Assembly: GCA_964058845.1 (NCBI GenBank)
Contig: CAXKVR010000885.1
Coordinates: 1 to 10,595 of the forward strand
DNA from: Carex sylvatica
Taxonomy: Eukaryota > Streptophyta > Magnoliopsida > Poales > Cyperaceae
Direction: 5' to 3'
DNA: 10,595 nucleotides
The position numbers and the translations under genes were made by a program. This document shows positions 1-7,400 of the stretch, in pieces. The notes beneath the pieces were generated by a model, which was not told the DNA's origin, made no database searches, and saw only the letters and a list, made by a program, of their open reading frames with translations. Within the stretch, counting starts at the first letter, position 1; each line of letters opens with the position of its first letter.

Positions 1-200
1 GTATCAATAATTCATCTTTTGTAATTAGTAAACTTTTGGGTACGTTGAGCAAAACAAAAAACGTGGCTTAAGGTGGACCGGTAGATGAGCATATCTCATC
101 TGAAGTGCCGAGAATCTATCTTCAACACTCTTCATCTTTTTTATGCCTAAGGAGGCTTGCAATCAACTTCACAACCAATAACAGCCCCCCACACTTTCTC
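1..200 (-). pseudogene. NB-ARC remnant of a third NLR copy
   Basis: On the minus strand this stretch matches part of the NB-ARC domain of the main gene at about 6575-6795. It reads KCGGLLLVVKLIASLLR (counterpart of the GLPL motif KCGGLPLAVKAIASLLR). Then, in another frame, it reads ALQMRYAHLPVHLK and FLFCSTYPK (counterpart of the RNBS-D region ALQISYAHLPTHLK and FLFCSMYPK). Between the two, roughly 45-50 bp present in the main gene are missing, which shifts the frame. The first frame stops soon after the GLPL part, and the second meets a stop just after the YPK residues. In the GLPL motif the proline is replaced by leucine. Homology fades near position 200, and the rest of the copy, if any, lies left of the window. 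It is a non-functional fragment in the same orientation as the two larger copies. Confidence 0.8.
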
Positions 201-268
201 ATATATCCAAATATACTAACTATTACAATAAAATAAATTTCCAAATTAATAATCAAATTAATTCTTAC

Positions 269-427
269 ATATGCATATTTAATCTTGTGTGTCTTGATGG
301 GTAACCAAAGCTTGGGGCTGAGACGGTCCTCCATCATCTGCGGAAAAATTTGCCTTACCAGCTCGTTGTCCAAATCCCATGTAGCATAATCTTCTGGGGT
401 TTCTTTGGTACCACTACTTGACGCCAT
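269..427 (-). CDS. Possible first exon of an unidentified protein
   Basis: An ATG in a favourable plant context (ATATGGCG) opens a frame beginning MASSSGTKETPEDYATWDLD. The frame runs 53 codons to a good consensus splice donor, AT|GTAAGA, with the intron starting at 268 in phase 0. Without splicing it continues through AT-rich sequence straight into the NB-ARC remnant and stops at 122-124, which is probably accidental read-through. The peptide is hydrophilic, with no signal peptide or membrane segment. The start weakly recalls the N-termini of Myb/SANT-like plant proteins (short Ser-rich leader, then a Thr-Trp and Asp-Asn pattern). It also weakly recalls the linker before the zinc-binding region of LINE reverse transcriptases. 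Neither match is strong enough for a name. Later exons would have to lie left of the window. It could also be a chance frame. Confidence 0.35.
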
Positions 428-439
428 ATTAAAAAAAAT

Positions 440-750
440 AAAAATTAAGGTTTAATTTGGTTCAATTATGGTCTACAGTTGAACAAATATGGTCAATTAA
501 CAAACGATACAATTTTCGTAAAAAAAAGGTCTAATTTTGGACAATTTCAGACAATTCTGGTCCAATTTGGTTAAATTCTAGTTTATTTTGGTCTACTATG
601 TACCTAAATAAACTAAATAAATATCTAATTTAATAAAGTAACTTTCTAATTTAACAAAATAACTATCTAATTTTAGAAAATTGATTTCTAGTTTTCTAAT
701 TTAATAAACTATCTAATCTAATAAAGTAAATTTCTAATTTAATAAAAATG
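440..750. repeat. AT-rich degenerate short repeats
   Basis: The stretch repeats two short themes: TTTGGTC/TAATTTGG-like words from about 450 to 600, then ATCTAATTTAATAAAGTAA-like words of about 20 bp from about 610 to 745. Copies are diverged. No coding frame of note crosses it. It could be an expanded low-complexity intergenic tract or an AT-rich intron or 5' leader of the frame starting at 427. Confidence 0.5.
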
Positions 751-820
751 AAAACAAGTTAACTTCTTAGAAGCGGTTTGCTGCGCATAAAGGTTGAGTG
801 GAGAAAAGGTCCGTAAGGGG

Positions 821-830
821 CCCTTTATAT
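821..830 (-). promoter_or_regulatory. Candidate TATA box on the minus strand
   Basis: The minus strand reads GATATAAAGGG, a TATA-type element, followed 25-45 bp downstream by a pyrimidine-rich stretch (ACCTTTTCTCCACTC) that could hold a transcription start. It points toward the possible exon starting at 427. The surrounding 760-1000 block is less AT-rich than its neighbours and has a minus-strand open frame (739-984). The peptide of that frame resembles nothing I know, so I do not call it a gene. Confidence 0.25.
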
Positions 831-999
831 CGTCACAAAACTGGGCACAAACCCAATATGCACACCAAAATGGTGCGTAAACAAAATCTGCACACCCATC
901 AAAAGCAACGCTTGGACTAGGTCTGCTCGGTACGAAAACCACAAAATTTCGTGCTTTTGCAACATTTGTGATTTGAGGGAACAAATGGATATATATAGC

Positions 1000-1990
1000 A
1001 TTTTAAAGTAGTATTTCCAAAATAAAAGGGGACGTGACGAAGATATATAGGAATTTTGAGCTCACCCATGAGAGGCATTTTTGTGTTATATTACTACGGA
1101 TTCTACTATAAATATTTCATTCTATTGTTTTTTTTTGTAATACTCCCATGCCCCTCAATAGATGTTAGTTATTGAACATGGTAATATTTCTGGTTGTTCT
1201 TTTTGCTTAATGTTGAGTTTGGCAGTTGAAGAACATAAGATTTGTGCTTTCAATTCCTTTTTCTTTTCTTGGAACTAAAATGTGTTTATGTGGAATCAAA
1301 TGTAATTTGGTAGAGCACCAGCTAGGAGCTAAATATATATATTGTCAAAACAGATAATCTCATTTGATTTGTACTAATTGTTAGTCTGAAAGATATTTGA
1401 AGAGACTCCTTCCCATATGTAGGATTAGATTATTTCCTCTTTTCTTAGCTAATTTGATTGTTGCGTTAGGTCTATGTTGACACTGTAGGATAGCTAATAA
1501 AAATCACACTTGTAGCTCAAATTTTGGAGTGCGATAACAGAAATAGGACCAAATTAAGATTTGTTCTCCACTGAAAGGATCGTGTTCATAGGTTTTGTTC
1601 CTTCAAAAGGTTTGTCTTAATTAATATTGCCAATTATAACTTCGCAGCCTCTGCCAAGATTTAGAAAATAATATTGCCACGTTTTTCTCCAAGGGAAGTT
1701 GTTGGACTCAAAATGATTTTGTCACCCATTGGGACTCAAATTGATAAATCGAAGTGCTGTTTAATCAATTAATTTTATGTCCAACAAAGAGAAAAAGGTC
1801 TTATAAAAAAGTTGAAAATTGGAGATAAATATAATAGAATAGCAGATATCCAAATAACGACCAAAAATTGGCTAATATAAAATTTCACCGTAGTCTTGCT
1901 TAATCATTCTTCAATAGTATGTTTGGTCGCAAAACAAGAACAACTAGAATAGTCAAATCAAGAATAGTTATAGTTTGTTTTATTATAATA
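1000..1990. other. AT-rich intergenic stretch without recognisable features
   Basis: There is no open frame of useful length on either strand, no clear terminal inverted repeats, and no RNA gene signature that I can see. Short AT runs and TATA-like words occur but are not placed before any gene. Confidence 0.6.
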
Positions 1991-1994
1991 GCCA

Positions 1995-2225
1995 AATCTC
2001 AAAATAACACCAAAACATCAAACATCGTACCAAATAACATCTAAGCACTAAATAACATCTAAGCATCAAGCATCGTACCAAATAATATCGAACATAACAT
2101 CTAATTAAGCGACAAACATCGTACCAAATAATATCAAACATAACATCTAAGTATCAAATATCGTACCAATTAACATATAAAATAAACCATCTAAGCATCA
2201 AACATTGTACCAAATAACATCAAAC
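1995..2225. repeat. Degenerate tandem repeat, period about 45 bp
   Basis: The core word CATCGTACCAAATAA recurs with variants near 2023, 2071, 2118, 2159 and 2203, spaced about 40-48 bp. It alternates with AACATCTAAGCATCAAA-like words. The copies are diverged and contain stops on both strands. The array directly abuts the 30-bp minisatellite exon candidate. Confidence 0.7.
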
Positions 2226-2417
2226 ATCATCATCTGAGTTGTCACTATCGTCATCCTCCCCCTCATCCCCGTCACTAGCGTCATCCTCCCCCTCATCCCC
2301 ATCACTAGTGTCATCCTCCCCCTCATCCCCGTCACTAGCGTCATCCTCACCCTCATCCCCGTCACTACCGTCATCCTCCCCCTCATCCCCGTCACTATTG
2401 TGCGAGCTCGAACTTTC
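2220..2417 (-). CDS. Candidate terminal exon encoding an acidic Ser/Asp/Glu repeat tail
   Basis: A minus-strand frame of 65 codons plus stop follows a good splice acceptor (TTTTTCTATTATTCACAG, intron end at 2418). It enters in phase 0 and begins ESSSSHNSDGDEGEDD. The body is five copies of a 10-residue unit of the type SDGDEGEDDA and ends DSDNSDDDV. Such tails are intrinsically disordered and strongly negative. Similar tracts occur in chromatin proteins, chaperones and some transposon proteins, so the composition alone does not assign a function. It lies downstream of the broken NLR copy on the same strand. The putative donors after both NLR LRR regions (intron starts at 2798 and 4501) are also phase 0, so splicing into this exon would keep the frame, although those donors are weak. 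It could equally be a non-coding minisatellite that happens to be open. Confidence 0.4.
   Translation of the reverse strand, partial: ESSSSHNSDGDEGEDDGSDGDEGEDDASDGDEGEDDTSDGDEGEDDASDGDEGEDDDSDNSDDDV
2241..2400. repeat. 30-bp minisatellite, about 5.3 copies
   Basis: Five 30-bp units sit head to tail at 2251-2280, 2281-2310, 2311-2340, 2341-2370 and 2371-2400, with the last 10 bp of a unit before them at 2241-2250. The plus strand unit reads TCATCCTCCCCCTCATCCCC followed by GTCACTAGCG. The variants mainly change the last few bases, which alters one residue per unit (G, A, T or D on the minus strand). A period divisible by three keeps the minus frame open through every copy. Confidence 0.95.
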
Positions 2418-2630
2418 CTGTGAATAATAGAAAAATCTAATCAATTATGCACATTTTTTTGAAGGAATTAAGTCAAAGTTCATACTTAATTAATCAAAAA
2501 TAAGAAGCCAAAATTCAGATTTTTCTCTTGAACTACATTTTGCGATTTTCTTTTTAATCTAATCAATAAGAAGTCAAAATAGGAAGACATCATTCAAGAA
2601 AACGCTTCAAAAAAATTGAACAAGAGCTTA

Positions 2631-2632
2631 CG
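2631..2632 (-). other. Candidate splice donor in the 3' flank of the broken NLR copy
   Basis: The minus strand reads CTGATAC|GTAAGCTC, a good plant donor that would pair with the acceptor at 2418 to give an intron of about 214 bp, AT- and T-rich on the minus strand. The aligned place in the 3' flank of the main gene (about 4323-4331) reads CTACATAAG, so the GT is AT there. The sequence just upstream of this donor has stops in all frames, so the exon it ends would be untranslated. Confidence 0.35.
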
Positions 2633-2667
2633 TATCAGAAACAAACAAGTAATATAAAAATAAAATA

Positions 2668-2673
2668 TTTATT
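2668..2673 (-). terminator. Candidate polyadenylation signal of the broken NLR copy
   Basis: AATAAA on the minus strand lies inside an AT-rich flank that is conserved with the main gene, whose own copy of the motif is at 4363-4368. It is about 125 bp beyond the last LRR-like codons. Confidence 0.4.
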
Positions 2674-2756
2674 TGTCGAAACATTGATTAGTCAACAAAT
2701 ATTACCAAGGCTTATGGTCACATAAAAACAAAAAAGTTCAGTGGTCTAAATCTAAA

Positions 2757-2793
2757 TATTAAAATAATAAAAATTATAATAATAATAAAATTA
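2757..2793. repeat. Imperfect AAT microsatellite
   Basis: An AAT-rich run on the plus strand. On the minus strand it reads as a chain of isoleucine codons in the frame that leaves the LRR remnant. The equivalent run in the main gene is at 4466-4492. Confidence 0.8.
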
Positions 2794-2798
2794 TGAAC

Positions 2799-4114
2799 CT
2801 TTCGTAGTCGGGGCAGAGAATGAAGCAAAGGACAGTATTTAATTTCTATCTCTAGAAATGATGAAATGATCAGTCCATCCGTTGTTAGTGATTTCAGTGT
2901 TTCACAGGACCAAATACTCAGTCTTTCCAACAATTCAAATGCCCTAGTCCGGTAATCAACTCAAGGTGGTCACAACCATGAATATGCAAATTTTCAAGCT
3001 GGGAAGTTTTCCGAATGGAAGGGATTTAATATAGCCACAAATTTCTAACCAGAGATTTTGAATTGACTTCAATGACGATGGATCCCTCATCCATCGTGGT
3101 ACTTTGGCAGAAGGATGACCTTTTACTCCAAGTTCCTCGAGGTTAGGATGTGGCTGGAGGCATTCTAACAAGGAAAAATGTACATCATCTGTCCCAACTA
3201 TCCCGTCCTCACAAGATTCTGGTACGAGATCTAATACCAGCTCTGGGTCCCACATGTTAACTTCTTCAAAATGATCATCCCAGCATAACTCTAATATCTT
3301 AAGTTTGCACTTATTTCTCAGATTAGCTCGCTTGGCATCTTCTAAATTATTAATGTCCTCCAAATTTCCAATAGAGATTATTTTAAGGTGTTTCATATCC
3401 TTTAACCAACCTATAGTTCTAACATTCCCCATTACTGAAAGTTTTGTTGTTGACGGAAAATTAACAAGACCATGAGTTACACAATCCAAAAATAATTCTT
3501 TTTGAAGTGGTACATAAAGCAAAAATTCATTGTCAATAGTTAATTCCAGTAATTTAGTAAGTGAACAGAATGATTTTGGTATCTCTTTAAGGTTGCCATT
3601 AGAAGAAATGCGTAGAAACTGTAAGTTAGCCAGATCACCAATATTTTCAGGTAGATATTCAAGGGATTCACACAACTTCTAAAGTCAGTAGGTTGTAAAG
3701 GAGGCCAATGGATGATGGTAATTCTTCAAGATGTTTAGAAGTAATACTGAGATAGGTAAGATGCTTAAACACGGAAATGGACTGAGGAATCTTTGTCAAA
3801 CTATGCCATTCCAATATCAAAACCCTGAGCACTTCAAATTGAGTGAGATTACGAAAGGTTACGTTTCCCAAACAATCTTGACAATCTTCCGTCAACTCCA
3901 AGTTTTGATCAATTGCCTCTGTGCAGTTTGTACAATATCCATACTCAAAATCTCCGTTGCATTCTCGGGTATCCATAAAAAGTGTTCTTAAACCCTTCAT
4001 AGTTTGTTGGGGAATTTGATTTACATATCCCATTGAACCTCTTACACACAAATGGTATGCTTCTCGTGGAATAGTTCTCTCTTCAATATCAAGTGGTTGA
4101 TTGATCTCCACCGA
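2799..4114 (-). pseudogene. Truncated tandem NLR copy, LRR part only
   Basis: This region aligns with the main gene from its NB-ARC/LRR linker (residues VEINQPLDIEERTIPREAYH) to the last LRR (HSLPRLRK). The whole NB-ARC domain is absent: homology begins abruptly at about 4114, equivalent to 6355 in the main gene. Frames are broken at three or more places. Near 3673 two bases are missing against the main gene (CACACAACTT versus CACACTCAACTT). Near 2990 the frame changes within the LRR reading PSLK... then GCDHLELITGLGHL. Near 2935 it changes again before LERLSIWSCETLKSLT. One LRR stretch next to the C-terminus (counterpart of LVEST...INRQR) is deleted. The part from about 3780 to 4114 is nearly identical to the main gene, while the LRRs below are clearly more diverged. 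A short transcript could still be made, but a working NLR could not. Confidence 0.9.
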
Positions 4115-4302
4115 CCATACCCAACCCAACCAACCAAACATACCCCAAAGAGAAAAATATTTGAAGAAAAGAAAAAAGAAAGAGAAAAAAAAATACAAAA
4201 ACAATGAAAATGAGTCCTCACAAGCAAAGAAAATTCTTCTCATGTGATAAATTGGATGGTAAATTCATTTCTATCGACAGTCTTGGAGGGGACTCCTATG
4301 GT
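4115..4302. other. Junction between the two NLR copies, with a polypyrimidine tract
   Basis: Between the truncated start of the broken copy and the 3' flank of the main gene lie about 190 bp. On the minus strand they include a long C/T-rich run (about 4147-4207) and a GGTTGGTTGGGTTGGG run that leads straight into the homologous sequence. An open frame starting at 4243 crosses the junction without a stop, so a fused short protein is formally possible. The tract would also serve as the pyrimidine stretch of a splice acceptor (CGGTGGAG). Confidence 0.6.
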
Positions 4303-4362
4303 AAAAAAAATTGGAGAAGAACTTATGTAGCAGCAACTGAAAAGTAACATAAAAATGAAATA

Positions 4363-4368
4363 TTTATT
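4363..4368 (-). terminator. Candidate polyadenylation signal of the main NLR gene
   Basis: AATAAA on the minus strand lies about 95 bp after the stop codon at 4463-4465, in an AT-rich flank shared with the other copy (AATAAA at 2668-2673). Confidence 0.4.
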
Positions 4369-4462
4369 TGTCGAAACAGGAGCAGCTTGATAAGTCAACA
4401 AATCTTACGAAGGCTAATGGTTACATAAAAGTGAAAAAGTTCAGGGGTCAAAATCTAAATAT

Positions 4463-7400
4463 TCAAATAATAATAATTATAATAATAATAAAATTATGAA
4501 CCTGATTTGATTTATAGTAGGCAGGGCAGCCGCAACAATAAACACACACATAACAAGGTCCAGATGGAATCAACCCATCCGGTAGAGAATGAAGCGAACC
4601 ACAGTATTCGATTTCCAACCATGTGAGTGATGAAATCCTCTGCCGATTAATATGTGGTATTTCATGAGAGAAATCACTAAAAGGCTTAGTAGATTCCACC
4701 AACTGCAGTACATCCATTGTTATTGATTTCAGGGTTTCACAGTAACCAATTTTCAGTTTTTCCAACTTATCCAGATGCCCTAGTCCGGTAATCAACTCCA
4801 GGTGGAAACACCCTTGAATTTCCAAAATTTCTAGCAGGGAGGGCAGCAGCTCCAGCTGCATAGTTCGGAAACTAGAACATAAAACAATGGAGAGGTCCTT
4901 GAGAGTGTGAAGATTGCCGAATGGAAGGGATTCAATATAGCCACACTTGTATAACCAGAGTTTTTGAATTGCCTGCAATAACAATGGATCCCTCATCCAC
5001 CCGGGTACTATGGCAGAAGGATAATTTCTTACATGAACTAGTGATGAAATGCTCTGTTGATTAATATGTGGTATTTCATGAGAGGAATCACTAAAAGGCT
5101 CAGTAGATTCCACCAACTGCAGTCCATCCATTGTTAGTGATTTCAGGGTTTTACAGTCATCAATTTCCAGTATTTCCAACATATCCAGATGCCCAAGTCC
5201 GGTAATTAACTCCAGGTGGTCACACCCTGAAATTTCCAACCTTTTAAGCTGGGACGGCAGCTGCTCCAGCTGCATAGTTCGGATATGGCCACAACGTTCT
5301 AACTTGAGTCTTTGAATTGACTTCAATAACAATGGATCCCTCATCCATCCTGGTACTATGGCAGAAGGATAACCTTTTACTCCAAGTTCCTTGAGGTTAG
5401 GATGTGGCTGGAGGCATTCTAACAAGGAAAAATGTGTATCATCTGTCCCAACTATGCCGCCCTCACAAGCTTTTGGTATGAGATCTAATTCTAGCTCTGA
5501 GTCGCTGCTGTGAAAACCATCCATATGATCATCCCAGCATAACTTTAAAATCTCAAGTTTGCATTTATTTCTCAGGTTAGCTCTCTTGGCATCTTCTAAA
5601 TCATTAATGTTCTTCAATTTTCCAATAGAGATCATTCCTTTAAGGTCTTTCATATCCTTTAACCAACCTATAGTTCTAACATTCCATGATGCAAAAATTC
5701 TTGCTACTGATGGAAAATTAAAAAGATCATGAGGGACATAATCCAAAAATCCACGTTTCTCTAATAATAGACTGCCAATAGTTAATTCCAGTAAGTTAGT
5801 AAGTGAACATAGTGATTTTTGTAGCTTTTTAATATTGGCATAAATAGTTAGAAACTGTAAGTTAGCAAGATCACCAATATTTTCAGGTAGATATTCGAGG
5901 GTTTCACACTCAACTTTTAAAGCCAGTAGGTTGTAAAGGAGGCCAATGGATAATGGTAACACTTTAAGAAGTTTAGAAGTAATACTTAGATAGGTAAGAT
6001 GTTTCAACTCAGGAATGGAGTGATCAGGAATCTTTGTCAAACTATGGCATTCCAATATCAAAACCCTGAGCACTTCAAATTGAGTGAGGTTACGAAAGGT
6101 TACGTTTCCCAAACAATCTTGACAATCTTCCGTCAACTCCAAGTTTTGGTCAATTGCCTCTGTACAGTTTGTACAATATCCATACTCAAAATCTCCGTTG
6201 CATTCTCGGGTATCCATAAAAAGTGTTCTTAAACACTTCATAGTTTGTTGGGGAATTTGATTTACATATCCCATTGAACCTCTTACACACAAATGGTATG
6301 CTTCTCGTGGAATAGTTCTCTCTTCAATATCTAGTGGTTGATTGACCTCCACCGAGTAGTGTTCATTCTCAGAAATAAGTCGAGCAAGATCATGGATTAT
6401 ATCATGCAACTTACATGTTTCTGGTTCGATCCAATAGCTATGAGAGTTATACTCATCAAGAAATGACCTCTCTTTTAACTCATTCCAATATTTAACACCA
6501 ATTTCCATGATTTTTCTATTGCTCTCGGACCTGACGTACCCATGAGCAATCCACAACTTTATCAAATCCTCTTTTAGTAATATGTGATCTTTTGGGTACA
6601 TTGAGCAAAACAAAAAACACTGCTTAAGATGGGTAGGTAGATGAGCATAACTAATCTGAAGTGCTGGGAAAATATCTTCTTTTGATTCTTCTATTTCCCA
6701 AATATCACTTTCTAGAATCTCTCTCCAAACCTCTTCATCAGCTTCTTGCCTAAGGAGACTTGCAATTGCCTTTACAGCCAATGGCAACCCACCACACTTC
6801 CTTGTAATCTTCCTCCCCATATCTACCAAGTGTTTTGGCACGGTGTCACTTGTACCACTAAATGCATAATGCTGAAACAATTGCCAGCTCGAATCTTCAG
6901 GCAAGTAAGTTGGGTTAAAATAGGTCGTTGTTTGCATGATATCTGCAACCTTTTCATTTCTTGTTGTCACGAGAATCCTGACCATCTTTGCTTCTTTAAA
7001 AGGAACTCGAAACGACTCCCAAAGATCTTGATTCTCGTTCCACACATCATCTAAAACAAGTAGTATTGTTTTTTCCTCAACAATTTTTGCAAGCTCTTCT
7101 TGTAATTGACTCAACTCACTTAAACCACAATTTGTTTTGGAGAATGATTCAATGGTCCCTCTGATGATTCTCCTAACATCAAATTCTTCAGAGACGCATA
7201 CCCACCCATTTAAATCAAAGCACTGGGAAATCCTCTCATCTTTGTAGACAAGTTGGGCAATGGTGGTTTTTCCGAGCCCACCTTTGCCAACAATTGAAAT
7301 TACTGATAATGACTTTTCTTTTTCAGTTAGTAAGAAATCGATGACCTCTGAAATGTCGGCATCTCTGCCAAAAATATTTGCCTTATCCACCATGTGACCC

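Noticed and set aside
739..984. Minus-strand frame of 81 codons with a less AT-rich composition
   Set aside because: The peptide has no recognisable motif and no paralogue in the window. I kept only the TATA-like element as a weak note.
2239..2427. Plus-strand Ser/Pro-rich open frame over the minisatellite
   Set aside because: It is the complement of the acidic repeat. It has no splice or promoter support, and a 30-bp period keeps several frames open by construction.
4120..4147. MITE-like terminus GGGGTATGTTTGG on the minus strand, and a similar word near 1918
   Set aside because: No inverted partner end or target duplication could be found for either.
5999..6232. Plus-strand frames inside the NLR copies (also 3731-3991 and 6746-7054)
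   Set aside because: They are antisense shadows of the NLR reading frame. The pair at 5999 and 3731 look alike only because the NLR copies are alike.
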